Source: Nomascus leucogenys (Eukaryota; Chordata; Mammalia; Primates; Hylobatidae). From it: a DNA stretch of 64,000 nucleotides. This document shows, piece by piece, positions 24,620 through 37,914 of the stretch (the stretch's first letter is position 1; every line of letters begins with the position of its first letter). The stretch lies in contig NC_044402.1 in NCBI RefSeq assembly GCF_006542625.1, positions 26,877,553 to 26,941,552 on the forward strand, written 5' to 3'. Below the pieces are notes generated by a model. The model was not told where the DNA came from, did no database searches, and saw nothing but the letters and a program-made list of their open reading frames with translations. Position numbers and translations under genes: made by a program.

Positions 24620-26559
24620 TCTTGGAATCTGTCTTTATTTTCATACCCACACCCCAAACTTGACATGTGTTTTGGAACCATACACAGCTCCACCTGACTC
24701 CTATAACCTCTAAGTGCCAGTGCCACTTCATGGATGACACCGCTGGCATCAACAGTGGCTTGAACCATTGCTTGGACTGCCTGGCTGCCCTGTAAAATGA
24801 AACGAAATCAAAACAACACAAAAACACCACACAGCCTCTGCAGAACAATTGGCTGCACCAGGCTTTGTGAGACATTCCACAGAATGAATCTCACCCATGC
24901 AGGTTTGATTCATTCCCCCAACTCGTGGGGTCTTTTGTCACTGCCAATCCCAGCAGGCCTAGTACCGGGGCCTATTAATTTATGACAGGTGACTTAGATT
25001 TCAGGTCACAGATTTTAACCTGCAGTAAATCCAAATTTGCATAAGGATAATGGGCATTCTACTACATTTGATGCCAATAAACTCTAATGTGGTAATTAAC
25101 CACTGAGCACATTTACTGATAAGCTGTTCATTAGAGAAAAACATGACAACTAGCAGTGTTATCAGAGTCCACAATTTTCAAATCTCTTTTAGAAATGCTT
25201 TTCTGCCTATAGGGACTAAAAGCTAGCAAAAATCACAGAGTAGCCATTCTCAACACTATTTTCATGAGATCTCCAGTATAATAAACCCTTAGAAATGAGA
25301 ACCAGGTTTACAGATTTCACTTTATTTTTTTCATTTAAGCTTTCTCTTCACCTTGCATTTCTTTCATGAAATACTGAACTGATGAAGGCATTGGAAACTT
25401 CTTTTTTGTTTGTCTATGTTAAGCCAGGATTGGCTCATTCGGTCACACAGCAAGCATGTTTTTATGTATCGGTATGTTATGCTAGAGGGAAGAGTCCTGT
25501 GGGTGTGACTAATTCCCATTAATAGTGCATCTAGCATTTAGTCTTCTCTTTCAAAAATATTTTCTCTCCTAGTCCTCTATAGGTGGCATACTCCCAACTC
25601 ACTGTCTCTTGGACCTGATTCTCTTTGTCATTAGCATCATTAATTGGGAAGCATCCACATAGCACATGGTACAATCTACCTCAGCTGTGCTAATCTAATG
25701 ACCAGAAGTAATCAATTCAGCACTGACTGCATGTACTTAATACACGGTAGCCATAGTGCCTGGCCCTGGGGATACAAAGCTAAATAAATACAGTTGGTCC
25801 TCAAATAGCAAACAACATATTGATGCCTTTGCTTGTCCCTTGGTTCTTCATCACTTGCATTTGTTCTTCTGTTAAGAGTAATTTGGTTGAGTTCTGTCTA
25901 CAGAAGAACAGCATTTAGGCAGAAACGTTAGATGCAGATGCTCACAATATTCTAGTTCATGTTGGTCTCTCCCTCCCAAACTCTTTAGTACAAATTGCCT
26001 TGTATCACTGACTCTGCCATATGATATAGCATTTTGTTATATTTCTTTATGATTAGATCTTTCAAGTTCTGTGTATTTTTTTGCACCAACTACATCTTTA
26101 TCTGCTGTAAATTCTTTATGCAATAAACATACAGACACGTAAGATGGCAAGCTGCTTTGAAAGGAAAAAAATCCTGCCATATCACTGTTAAAAATGCGTA
26201 GCATTCAACAAATGCCTTAAACTGAATTGAACTCAACTGAATTGATAGTGTCTCCCAATATTCTTTGGTGTCTCAAAGTTACAAATCTATGAGGTTTGTG
26301 TTCCATTTGCTAAACACATAAATACATCTTTGAGGTTTTATAGTTTTCAACTGTGACTTTTCAATGTATTATGATAAATGGATGGTGCGCCAATAAAACT
26401 CTCAGTATCAGTTAAATCTAATGATAGGGCTAACCAATTAGAGAAAAGGAGAATATAAATGCAAAACACAAATTATAGGAAAAATGCATAATGAAACATA
26501 TTTTAAGAAATTTAGAGCAACTGAAAATAAGCCTATGAAATATTTCTTTTTTTCATGTT

Positions 26560-26715
26560 TTTGACTTTATTTACTTATTTTTATACTTTTAACTTTTAGT
26601 TTCAGAGGGTCCATGTGCAGGTTGATATATTGTGTGATGCTGATGTTTGGGGTACAATTGATCCCATCACCCAGATACTGAGCGTAGTACCCAATAGCAA
26701 CATTTCTTATATGTA
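26560..26715 (-). mobile_element. L1 3' UTR fragment
   Basis: 'tagtttcagagggtccatgt', 'gcaggttgatatattgtg' and 'tcacccagatactgagcgta' are the reverse-strand L1 3' UTR pattern. Only about 150 bp remain. Confidence 0.7.
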
Positions 26716-27592
26716 CTTTATTTAATAAATACACTTTTAAAAGTTTGAAATTATTCACTGGGATATTGTTTCAACATTTAGTTTTCTTATATCTTTAGCT
26801 TTTCCACTTCCACTGCCATTTTTTCTCTCTGAATTTGAAAATGATTATCTCTGTCATTCAAAAGCAAAACAAAATGATTACCTACGATGTCTAAATTCTC
26901 AGCTATGAGGGCACTTTCAGTTCTCAATGTATTGGTCCTCTCTTTGGCACTGATCTCTGCTGACTATGCCATATACCTGGAAACTTCCTACTTTCTTAGC
27001 TTTGATGACAACATTTTCTCTAGTTCTTCTCCTACCTCACTAATTTTCCCTTTTAAGGCTTCTTTTAAATATTAGTTACTCTCAGAAGTCTTCTTTAAAA
27101 CACATTGTTCTTCCTTTTGATGTAGTTTCTTACCTGATCTCATCAGTTTCAATTAATTTAACTCTATTGCTTATATTCTAATTACAGTTACAGCTCCAGC
27201 TATTTGACTTGACCTTGTTCTGCAGTTAACATAGGTACTTCCCACTCAACACATCAAAAACAGCACTTTCCCCATTAGGCCTGCCTCTCCTCCAGCATAC
27301 CTACATTCAATTAATGTTGCCAAGCCAGAAACTTCTGGCTTCTTCCTGCCCTTACCTGGAACATCCAATCAGTTAATAAATCTTGCTCATTACCTCCTTG
27401 TTGGTCTTCTCATATCCAGTTATACCAATCTAAAAATAAGGCCCTAGCCCTGGTGCATGCACACATCTTAAACCTTATTTTACATTCCTCCAGCAACACT
27501 GAGCTCTATGTTTAAGAAATGTGTTAGCACACCTAAAATACTTAGAGTTCCTGACACATGGTAAACACTCAATAAATGTTAGCTGCTATTAC

Positions 27593-28842
27593 TGTCAGAG
27601 GCATTTGAACTAGAGAAATTCCATCTTGAACAGGGGCTGGGTAAAACAAGGCTGAGACCTACTGGGCTGCATTCCCAGGTTAGGCATTCTAAGTCACAGG
27701 ATGAGATAGGAGGTTGGCACAAGATACAGGTCACAAAGACCTTGCTGATGAAACAGAATGTGGTAAAGAAGCCGGCCAATATACCCAAAGGATTATAAAT
27801 CATTCTACGATAAAGACACATGCACACGTATGTTTATTGCGGCACTATTCACAATAGCAAAGACTTGGAACCAACCCAAACGTCCATTAGTGATAGACTG
27901 GATTAAGAAAATATGGCACATATACACCATGGAATACTATGCATCCATAAAAAAGGATGAGTTCATGTCCTTTGCAGGGACGTGGCTGAAGCTGGAAACC
28001 ATGATTCTCACCAAACTATCACAAGATCAGAAAACCAAACGCCACATGTTCTCACTCATAAGAGGGAGTTGAACAACGAGAACACATGGACACAGGGAGA
28101 GGAACATCACAACTGGGGCCTGTCGGGGGGTGGGGGGCTAGGGGAGGGATAACGTTAGGAGAAATACCTAATGTAGGTGACGGGTTGATGGGTGCAGCAA
28201 ACCACCAGGACATGTGTATACCCATGTAACAAAACTGTACGTTCTGCACATGTAACCCAGAACTTACAGTATAATAAAAAATAAATAAATAAATAAAATT
28301 TTAAAAAAAACCCGCCGGCCAAAACCCACCAAAACCAAGATGTTGACAAAAGTGACCTCTGGTCATCCTCACTGCTCATTATACACTAATTATAGTTATT
28401 AGCATGTTAAAAAACACCCTATATGGTCTAAAAAGGAGAGGAATCCTCAGTTCCAGGATTCGCCCTCCCTTTCTTCCCTTAAAAAGCAATGAAGCAAGAA
28501 GAGACCCATGTGTCACTATGGGTGTGAAACTAAAAACATCCAGACAGACAGGCCTCAGATCTATAATAATCAAGCCAAACTACCTGTGTAGCGTGGTAGC
28601 ACACAGCCTGGTCTTTAGTAGGTATTTAATAAATATGTACTTCTTGTTTAGCATATAATCAAGAAACAACCATAAAATAGCCAACCAGCAGCTGTCGGGG
28701 CTGCTCTGCCTATGGAGCAGCCATTCTTTTATTCATTTCTTTTCTTAATAAACTTGCTTTCACTTTATGGACTCACCCTGAATTTTTTCTTGGTCCAGGA
28801 ACTCTCTATTGGGGTCTGGATCAGGATCCCTTTCTGGGAACA
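27593..28842 (+). mobile_element. ERV1-class solo LTR (LTR2-like), split by an L1
   Basis: The element begins TGTCAGAGGCATTTGAAC and ends in GGGAACA. It holds a TATA-like region ('cctatatggtctaaaaagg') and a polyadenylation signal (AATAAA at about 28747). Without the L1 at 27780-28313 the LTR is about 700 bp. It resembles LTR2-type gammaretroviral LTRs, though the subfamily is from memory. No gag, pol or env sequence flanks it, so it is a solo LTR with no viral coding capacity. It is antisense to NRXN3. Confidence 0.75.
27780..28313 (+). mobile_element. Young 5'-truncated L1 (L1PA-like)
   Basis: The ORF2 end (FTIAKTWNQPK, IWHIYTMEYYASIKKD), the 3' UTR with its G-rich tract (28125-28146) and an A/AAAT-rich tail are all well preserved. 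A GCCGGCCAA duplication at both ends (27771-27779 and 28314-28322) is the target-site duplication. The insertion is inside the LTR2-like LTR, so it is younger than that LTR. Confidence 0.92.
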
Positions 28843-29118
28843 ATACTATTACTACTACTACCATTACCGCCACTTCTACTTCCTTTATTCTTATTATTAG
28901 TTCTCTACGCTTATCATGCTATTTTGCATTTTTGTGACTTTACTGATGCTATTTCCTCTCTATGGAATTACTGTTTTTGTCTAACTCCTCACTCTTAAAA
29001 AATTTTTTTTAACTTTTGTTCATATACTTTCTCTTTCAGGAGACCTCTCTAATATCTCAGATCAGGCTAAGTGCTCTTATCTGGGGCTTCATTGTAAACC
29101 TGTGAAAACTTTGACTGA

Positions 29119-29199
29119 TCTATCTATCTAGGTAGACAGATCTAGGTATGTATGTAGGTAGGTAGGTAGGTAGGTAGGTAGGTAGATAGATAGATAGAG
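29119..29199. repeat. Compound tetranucleotide microsatellite
   Basis: TATC units (about 29119-29130) are followed by GTAT, then nine or so GTAG units (to about 29186) and GATA units. It is a length-variable type of locus. Confidence 0.9.
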
Positions 29200-29245
29200 T
29201 TTAATATGTTGCATTATAATTATCAAGTTTTGCCTGCCACTTAAC

Positions 29246-29735
29246 CATTGCAAGAGTCAGCAAACTAACCCTCAGGGGCCAATCCAATTCACTTCCTGCT
29301 CTTCTAAATAGAGTTTTATTAGAACACAGACACACTTATTTGTTTACATAGTATCTACGACTGCTCACATGCTCAATGACAGTTTGATAGTCGTGATAGA
29401 GACCATATGGCTCATTAAACCAAAACTACTTACTGTCTGGTCCAGAGAATCTCAGTTTCGGCACTATTGAGACCCAGGACTGGATAATTCCTTGTCACAG
29501 AAGGGCTGTCCTGTGCATTGTAGGCCTACAGTGTACCAACAATCCTGGCCTCTGCCCACACCAGCAGCATCTTCCCTTCAATATCCCTCTACTCCCCTCC
29601 AACCACTCCTCCACCCTAGTTTTAACAACTAAAAGAGTTTCCAGACATTGTCAAATATTTATTGGGGTCAAACTTGTCTCCACTTGAGAAGCCACTAACC
29701 TGGCCCTTTATAGAAAATGTTGTCAACCCCTGATC
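29246..29735 (-). mobile_element. Nested hAT elements: MER5-like inside a Charlie-like repeat
   Basis: The outer repeat (29246-29442 and 29698-29735) shows 'gagtcagcaaacta', 'agttttattagaacacag', 'agagaccatatgg' and the closing 'gttgtcaacccctg'. The inner one, about 29443-29697, reads as a reverse MER5-type element ('tttcggcactattgagac', 'gctgtcctgtgcattgtag'). The 8 bp on each side of the inner element (29435-29442 and 29698-29705) differ only by three transitions, as expected for an aged 8-bp hAT target-site duplication. Confidence 0.65.
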
Positions 29736-30031
29736 TATAAGATTTTCCAGGAAAGAAACTGTGCAGTTCACTTTGCATTCCAAACACCATACTTAAAATA
29801 TAATAATAGAAGCTCATTAAATCAATCATTTAAAGGTAATTGAAAGATCATAAGACACTGCAAAGCAATTTAAACTTCATAGGCATTTTAGACCTGAATG
29901 GGACACTGGTGATCATCAAGCAATACCCAATTTTACAGCTAAGTTTTGCTTCCTTAAGCATTTTAAACATCATCCATAAGAACTGTTACATTAATATCTA
30001 TGAAGAAAAGTTATGCTAAGAAAGATAATTT

Positions 30032-30334
30032 GGTCGGGCGCTGTGGCTCACGCCTGTAATCCCAACACTGTGGGAGGCCGAGGTGGGTGGATCACCTGAG
30101 GTCAGAAGTTCAAGACCTGCCTGGTCAACAGGGTGAAACCCTGTCTCTACCAAATATACAAAAAAATTAGCTGGGCGTGGTGGCAGGCGCCTGTAATCCC
30201 AGCTACTCGGGAGGCAGAGGCAGGAGAATCACTTGAACCCGGGAGGCAGAGGTTGCAGTGAACTGAGATCGTGCCATTGCTCTCCAGTCTGGGCAACAAG
30301 AGCAAAACTTCATCTCAGGAAAAAAAAAAAAAAA
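30032..30334 (+). mobile_element. Alu, full-length dimer
   Basis: Starts ggtcgggcgctgtgg and ends in an A-run. AAAGATAAT flanks it at 30021-30029 and around 30335-30343. AluS-like. Antisense to the gene. Confidence 0.95.
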
Positions 30335-30714
30335 AAAGATAATCTATCATAATCTAATTTGATTGCCAGGAATTTTAAAAATGTGAAATCACTGCATTCA
30401 TATTTCACATATGCACACATATTTATCCACGGGTGAGATTTTTTTTCCTGTGTCTATAAAGAAGAAATTATTCTCCTTTGGCAGATGGGATCATTTCAAT
30501 TGTGGTCCAAATGTAATAAGGAGAAACAGCAACTTTCTTACAGTCAGTAAAGAAATTCTTTTGGGGGATATAAATTCTTTTCCACTGTCTTTAATAATTT
30601 GATATTATATACAGCATTGCTGTAACTACAAAAACTCTGTTTTCAAAGGGATTGTATGCAAGCCAGAAAAGCTAACAAATGGCTATGGGGTATTGTAAGG
30701 ACCAACTGAATGAC

Positions 30715-30950
30715 AAAATAGCTAGTATTTCTTGAGTACTCACTATGAAACAGATTCAGCTAAAGGCTTTATTGCATCATCTGATTTGATCCTCATAAGA
30801 AGTCTCTGAGGTGAGTGCTATTAAGATACCAGTTTTACAGATAAATAAACTGAGTTTCAGAGACGCTAACTAACTTGTCCAAGGCACATAGGTAGTAAGT
30901 AGAAAAACAAAAATTTGAACCTGGAAGTCTGCCTCCTAAATCTGAGCTGA
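30715..30950 (+). repeat. Ancient SINE/LINE-type fragment (MIR/L2 class)
   Basis: 'ttgatcctcataagaagtct', 'ataccagttttacagataa', 'gtccaaggcacataggtagt' and 'atttgaacctggaagtctg' form the common ancient mammalian repeat pattern. Similar copies lie at about 36285-36525 and 39700-39915. I do not assign the family. Confidence 0.45.
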
Positions 30951-32329
30951 CACACCTTATATTATATAAGTGTGCTTGGAATTCAGAAGTGAGAAAAGAC
31001 CACCGTTAACCCAGTGATCAGTCAAACAGGTGACCATGAGCTAGGTTCTAGAAGAAAGGGTAAGCATCAGACAGAAAAGAGAAAGGGAGAAATTCTTGGC
31101 TAGAAGAACCAAATAAACAAGTTATAGAAGAAAGAACTTGAAACATACATTTAGAGTAATAGGAAAAGACTACTCTGGTTAAATTTAGGGAGGAACTATG
31201 AGGAGGTGGCAGCCAAGTTGAAGACAAACTGCAGAAGGCCTTGAGTGGGAGGCTGAAGAAGACATGCTCTGGTGGGCACTGGATGTTTCCAAAAAATGGC
31301 ACAAAGAGCAAAATGGGGCAGAATGCAGCATGGAGAGAAAGCAGAGAGAACAGAGGTGGAAAGACTCATCGTGACACCATGATAGGCAAAGTACTATGGG
31401 GCAGAGGGAGAGGCAGCAGTGAAGGGACCAGGAAGCACAGGACAGAGATGAGTGAGAAATATACAGGGAATTGCCAAGGGAATTTTGTGTTTGATTAAAT
31501 GAGGGCAAAAAGGAAGAAGGGGAATGAGAAAGAAAGATCACATCTCACTTTGAGGTTTCTAACTCGGGTGAATAGGTAATGACAGTATGAGCTGTTCTAA
31601 ACCTATTGAATTCTACATAACCATGCCCCATCCTTCTCACATCTAGCACACTGCACCCATCCTGGCTTCTAGAAGTTATGGGTCATCCAATGCTGCTTTT
31701 CTTATCTTTCCTTTTTCAAACCTTATAACCATTTTGTTTTGCCTTTTTCCATACCATCTCCTGGAAAGAGACATTTTTTATCTTCCTGAGCTTAATAAAG
31801 TACAGGTCAAGAGATGGGTTTTATGAAAGGATAGACTAACACTTGTTTTTAACTTTAACTCTGAGAAAAAGAAACAAATAGGCAAATATCAAAAGTGCAA
31901 GAAAAAAGTTCTAGAGATCTGTGCATAACCATGTGAATATAGTCAAAAATACTGTAGCATGCACTTAAAATTGTGTTAAGGGAGTAGATTTCGGGATATG
32001 TGTTTTTTTACCACAATTTTTAAAAGAAAAAATATATAGATATATACTGCAAGAAAGAATAAGAATAACTGAGTACTTCAGGAGTTGAAAGTGAGAGAAG
32101 GAGATGCTGAGCACAGGTAACACGTGAGCTTACAAAGATAGAGGGACACCTCACTTTTGAGGTTAAACGGAAAGAGAAAATCAATGTAGATATGGTATAA
32201 AAGGAAGATGAAGACTCTGAGGTAGAGATAAGCTTGATAAATTCACATTGCCTACCCTGGATCTTTTCAGAAAAGCAACATATCCAGCCCTAGATATTTC
32301 TTTCCTCTCACCACCTCTCTCACTGAGCC

Positions 32330-33145
32330 ATGGCCACCATCGCCTCCTGGACTTTGCTTGAATGTGCCAAGCTTTCCTTGCTTTAGGTCCTTTTTGTCCT
32401 AGTAGCTTCCTCTGATTGGAAATGGCCTCTCTCCAAGGTTTTGTGTGTGTGACTGAGTCCTTCTTTCATCTCAGGTCTCAATTATTGCATCCTCAAAGAG
32501 TCCTGCCCTGACCACTCAGGCTACTGGAGACCCACTCACTATCTCACTGATTCAGTTTGGCTGTGTCCCAACCCAAATCTCATCTTGAATTGTAGTTCCC
32601 ATAATCCCCACATGTCATGAGAGGAACCCGGTGGGAGGTAATTGAATCATGAAGGCAGTTACTCTTATGCTGTTCTCGTGATACTGAGTAAGTTCTCACA
32701 AGATCTGATGGTTTTATAAGGGGCTCTTCCCCTTTTTGCTTGACACTTCTCCTTGCTGCTGCCATGTGAAGAAGGACATGTTTGCTTCCCCTTCCACCAT
32801 GATTGTAAGTTTCCTGAGGCCTCCCCAGCCATGCTGAATTGTGAGTCAGTGAAACCTGTTTCCTTTATAAATTACCCAGTCTCAGGTATATCTTTATTAG
32901 CAGTGTGAGAACAGACTAATACACCCATTATTCTCTTTCATTTCCTTCATGCCACTTATCATTATCTGAAAGTATCTTAATTACCTGTTTTGCACTTATT
33001 CTTAGTCTCCTTCAACCTTAATGTGAATTCCACAGGCTCATAGACTTTATACATGCTGTCATTCACCACACACTCCCATTCTTTGAACAGATTTTATAAC
33101 AGAGTAGGCATTCCATGAATATTTACTGCATTCATGAATAAGTAA
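32330..33145 (+). mobile_element. L2 LINE remnant interrupted by an MSTB LTR
   Basis: Left part: 'ttcatctcaggtctcaatta', 'agtcctgccctgaccactca'. Right part after the LTR: 'ttcatgccacttatcattat', 'gaattccacaggctcataga', 'taggcattccatgaatattt'. Both follow the L2 3' consensus, with the LTR at 32548-32923 in between. Confidence 0.6.
32548..32923 (+). mobile_element. MSTB-like MaLR solo LTR
   Basis: Begins TGATTCAGTTTGGCTGTG and ends with 'acagactaataca'. Contains 'gacacttctccttgctgctg' and 'gttcctttataaattaccc'-type MST sequence. No internal region is present. Antisense to NRXN3. Confidence 0.85.
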
Positions 33146-35529
33146 ATGAGTGGCATGCTGTTGACAAAATGAATATAAGCAGAAATTGGAACTTTGGAAC
33201 AATAATTCTATCACTGATGTTCACAAATACTTATTAATTTATTGAAGAGTATTTCCCATCTATTCATGCATCAGGACCTATGTTTAACTTCAAAGGGAAT
33301 GTGCAATCTACATAAATCCTTGTTCTTGTGTTTTAGAAGCTCAGACTATTGAGGAAACATATGAACACAGTGCATATTAAAGTGCAATGTGATGAGGACT
33401 ATAATAACAATTGCAATGCATTGAAGTTTCGAACTGAGAGCTATAGGAGCATATAATAAAGTACTTCTAACTTAAGCAAGGTAAAACAAGAAAACAATTC
33501 CACTAAAGTGCTAAGGATACTAGAGTTTAGAGTCTGACATGCAAATGTAGAGGGTTAAAGAGTAACCATGAGGTAGGGGACATCAGAAGTATGTACCATC
33601 CTCCCAAGAAGTTTTTCATTGAAAGTGAGGAATGAGCTAAGGTGTAAATTGAGCAGGAGACATTATCAAAGAAGTGATTTTGAGTATGTCTCTAGCTGAA
33701 GGGATGGAGCAGAGGAAAAGGGGCAATCGAAGATTAAGAGAGGGAATCTTTAAAGGGGCTAAATCTCAAAAGACGCAAAAGAGGAGGGGAAAGTTCATTC
33801 TGTAAGATGGGGGGAAGAAGGTAGCAATGAGAATCTTTGAAGGTAAGTCTTAAGGTGGAGAGAGAGAAGCTTAGCAAGCATTACCTGAACAATGTCTGTT
33901 TTCCCTACAAAGTATGAGATAGAACATCTGCTGATATTGGGTGGTGAGGGAAAAGCTGAGGGAGAAGGAAGGAGGAGAATTTTGTTGGTTGATAATCGGT
34001 GTGCAATGTTGCTGCCTTAAGCTGCATCTTCACTGATTCATGAAGTGAAAAATGTGTCCTTGTATCTCTCTTGAAATCTATGCAGGAACTATTTGTGGCA
34101 CACTCTCCACATGAGGAACAGAACACAAGGTTACAAAAGCACCGTAACACTAATGGAATAGTCGTTTCTGCATTTGCAAAACAATTTTTGAAAACATAAG
34201 CTGATTAATTAGTTCAATGATTGCTTTATCCCTGTAGGTATATGTGTACAAGGACTAGTGTTTTTTTAATCTCCTTTGAGGCTTTCAAAGACACAAGAGA
34301 TTTTGTCTCAGTAGGAATGTTGTGGTAGATTACATTTGCTGTAAATAAGTGACATTTTTAGAAAGCAATGAGTTCCACTGAATTTATCTTGATGAGCAAA
34401 AAAAAAAAATGCAAAACTAAATAAGTGATTCCCAAAATCAGACTGAAAATTCATAATAAGTCTAAATAGTAGCTCCTCCTCATTTGGGTGTTTTGAAGGC
34501 ATAAAAGGCAAATAGCTCCAACTTTATGGAAAATATTAGGCTGGAACAAAAAGAAACGATGTGCTGCCCATCTCAAGACGAAACTATTGCACTGCTTGGC
34601 ATTTATACTAACAGTAGCATCTTCCCTCTCTGGTTCCATAATGAAAATCATTCCTCCATTAGCAGGTCGAGCAATATCAATTTGCTCAAAGTGGGAAATC
34701 AAGCAAAAACTGCCTTCCTCTCAGAACAATCAATGGCAAGGTGAAAGACATCGGTAATTGTATCTAGTCTCCCAACAGAACATTTTTGCCTGATTAAATG
34801 ACCTTTCCTATGAAGTAGAGACTCTAAGTGGTAGTGAGAGACAATTCCTTACAGTAAGTTTAAACACAGAATCACCAACCTTTTCCAGAGGAGCTTCCTT
34901 TTCTTCGTCACTAACTCTTATGACTGAGTTGGTAGAAAGGGCAGCAAAATCAGGATGTTGACAGTATTTACATCTCAACTCCAACACTTAGAATGATGTA
35001 AGTGGGAAAGACACTCGCTCTCTTTAAATTCAAGTTAGTAATGATCATAGAATCCAACTCGTAAGTTTTTTTGTGAGAACTAAATTAGGGAATAAGTAGC
35101 AAATAAGTTTGAATTACATAGCACCATGTGGACACACACTTCACATGTGTTCACATTAAGTGTTCAATAATTGCTAGTCTTTATTGTTGCTGCTATGATT
35201 ATAATTGCTGTGGTTGTAATGGTTTTCGAGATGATCAAGTAAAGGGCTGAGTAAAGATAAATTATTGTAAGTGAGTAATAGGTGATGGTAGTGGCTGGGA
35301 ACCTCAACTCCTACCACAAGGGCAACCCAATAAATGTTTGTGGGACATGTAAAGCCAACTGATCTGGAGATTAATGAGGAAAGTCTTCCACATGATGAAC
35401 CTGAGCTAATCAGTTAGCCTTATTCTTTCTTTGCAGATAGGTCATTCATCGTAGAACTATAGATCTATCATATAAAATCAATCTATCTATAGATCTATCT
35501 CTAAAATCAAAACCACTTATGTGATTCCA

Positions 35530-35855
35530 GAATCCCCTCGATAAGCTCAGCAAAATGATTGCCCAGTCTCTACTTGAATGCCTTGAGTGTTGGAGAACTC
35601 ATTACTTCGAAGGCAGTTTTGGACAGCTCTCACTGAAAGTTCTTCCTTATGTTAAGTACCCAGCTTCCACTCACTAGACTTAGTTTCACTTCTGATGGAT
35701 ATATGGGCCACATTTTATTCCACTTTCTTAGGACAGTCCTTCATGTATGAAGACAACTCTCAAACCTTGGGCACAGGCATCTTCACTTTCTCAGGTTAAA
35801 TGACCCTGGTTCTATCAGTTAAGCCTTCTTATGTTGTTAGGATCCTGAAAGCCTT
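35530..35855 (+). mobile_element. Probable L3/CR1-type LINE fragment
   Basis: 'actgaaagttcttccttatg', 'gaagacaactctcaaacctt' and 'gacagtccttcatg' resemble the old L3/CR1 pattern. A run of about 20 T residues (35859-35879) follows it. Confidence 0.4.
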
Positions 35856-35939
35856 AGTTTTTTTTTTTTTTTTTTTTTCAGCTCAGCTCTAAAGATATTC
35901 TAATCTGTCAATTAGTTATCATGTTAAAAGCTTATTCTG

Positions 35940-36227
35940 GGCCTGGCACAGTGGCTCATGCCTGTAATCCCAGCACTTTGGGAGGCCGAGGTGGGTGGAT
36001 CGCTTGAAGGAGTTTGAGATGAGCCTGGCCAATATGGTGAAACCCCTTCTCTACTAAAAATACAAACATTAGCTAGGTATGGTGGCACATGCCTGTAATC
36101 CCAGCTACTTCGGAGACTGAGGCATGAGAATTGCTTGAACCTGGGAGGTGGAGGTTGCAGTGAGTCGAGATCGCACTGCACTCCAGCCTAAGCGACAGAG
36201 CAAGACACTGTCTCAGAAAAAAAAAAA
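35940..36227 (+). mobile_element. Alu, full-length dimer
   Basis: Starts ggcctggcacagtggctc and ends in an A-run. The 11-bp target-site duplication AAAAGCTTATT flanks it at 35926-35936 and 36228-36238. Confidence 0.95.
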
Positions 36228-36284
36228 AAAAGCTTATTTTCCCTTTCCAGTAATTATACTAGCACATAGTGACCACAATGATGA

Positions 36285-36525
36285 TAATAATTATAAATAA
36301 AATTTGCTGAACATTTTCTACATGTCAGCTATTATACATGCATGATCTCAATACAACAGCCCTATCAAGTAGGTATAATTATTGTTCCCATTTAATAAGT
36401 AACAGAAGGTTAGGTATGTTACCCAGCATCATACAGCTACTGGAAGTAGAGTTAGGCTTTGCAGCCAGAAACTCTAACTCCAGAGCCTGCTTTCTTAACC
36501 AATATATTACACTGCAGAACTGTTA
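36285..36525 (+). repeat. Ancient SINE/LINE-type fragment (MIR/L2 class)
   Basis: 'ctcaatacaacagccctatc', 'gttcccatttaataagtaac', 'acccagcatcatacagctac' and 'gcctgctttcttaacca' give the same pattern as at 30715-30950. Confidence 0.45.
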
Positions 36526-37869
36526 CCTCCTTTGTTGCACAGGTCAGACCTCTATTAATTCAACCTCAGATAACATAGATGCACAATTTCTATCATTTTC
36601 CTTCCCTGCCATCCACAAAGTTAACAAGCCATGTTCTCTTATGTCTCTTCAAGTCCTTAATATAAGACAGAGCTTTGTGCCATCTTACAAAAACTTTCAT
36701 ATAGGCCAAAAAAATCCACTTAATCAGGGCCCATTGGTATTTTAATAGCTTGATAGCTCTTGCATCTAAACCCTATTGCTCATCTTATTAATGAGAATAT
36801 CACAAAATGTGTCTTCAAAAACTTTGCTGCTGTTTAGCTAGATGAGGTCCATAGTACTTTTCTGAATCATCGGTGATACTACTGAATGAGTATGTGAATT
36901 TGGTTGATACGATATAGCTTTTTCTTAGTGCTCTTAATTAGTGATGACAGTTATATTGATCACTCGCTTCTCTGCTGTGGGCTCATACATTCTGTTAATA
37001 TTGCACTCCAAAATGTTACCCAGATTTCAGTTCAACTCATAAGTTCATTGTGTGCGTTATCTACATTTTTCAATTGTCTAGTCTTTAGGAACCTTCTTTA
37101 TTCACTAGCGTTCCTCAAAAACCACCAACTAGGTTTCAAAAATTGTATTTACAAATTCTCTCTGTATCCTGGGATAGCATTCATCTGAGGCAGGAAATTT
37201 GAATTAATACAGAGCAAATTATCTGATTTCTAAGATCCTCCAGTATTACATTTCCTACTTTTGTCTGTCTTTTCCTGTCCAAGGACTTATCTTTTTGTCA
37301 GCAAAAAACAGGAGTAAAATAGGAACATGAGGAATTCTGCTACATCACCTAGGGCTTCCTGCTGCAAACGATAGAAAATAGAGCCACAACAGGTTTAGGC
37401 AACAGAGGTACTTAACTCAATCATGAGTGGAAATTAAGGGGTAGTCTAATTTGAAAACTGTTTAATCCAGGGCCTTCAAAAGTGTCACTAAGGCCTAGTT
37501 TCTTCCTATCTTTTGGCTCTGATTTTCTCCATCCTGGCTTTGTTTTTGTTCGCTGTGGTGGCAAGATAGTGGCCAGAAGCTTAGTTTAACAGCACTCCAA
37601 GTTCTAGCTCAAAGCAGGAGAGAGCTTTTTCCCTACAACATATAGACAAAACTCCTGAGCCTGTATGTTATGGATCCAAATTGGTTTAGGAGCTCACCTA
37701 TGAAGAAAGCAACCATGACCAGGTGAATAGAGTCCCTAATTGATTGAGGGATCACATGCTCACTAACGGAGCTGGGAGTGTAGCAGGTGCCACTGGGATG
37801 GATTGAGAATGAAGGGAATAAAAATCAAGAAACATGTATCAGATGAAGGCAGAATGAATACCCAGTTGC

Positions 37870-37872
<3 letters not shown>

Positions 37873-37912
<40 letters not shown>
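37873..37912. repeat. (TA)n dinucleotide repeat
   Basis: About 20 uninterrupted AT/TA units. Confidence 0.95.

Positions 37913-37914
<2 letters not shown>

Noticed and set aside
29119..29199. Spaced short repeats that could suggest a CRISPR array
   Set aside because: They are contiguous tetranucleotide units without spacers, and the genome is a primate's.
34526..34560. 'ttaggctggaacaaaaag' resembling the end of a MADE1 mariner element
   Set aside because: The match covers only one short end, and no inverted partner or internal MADE1 sequence follows.
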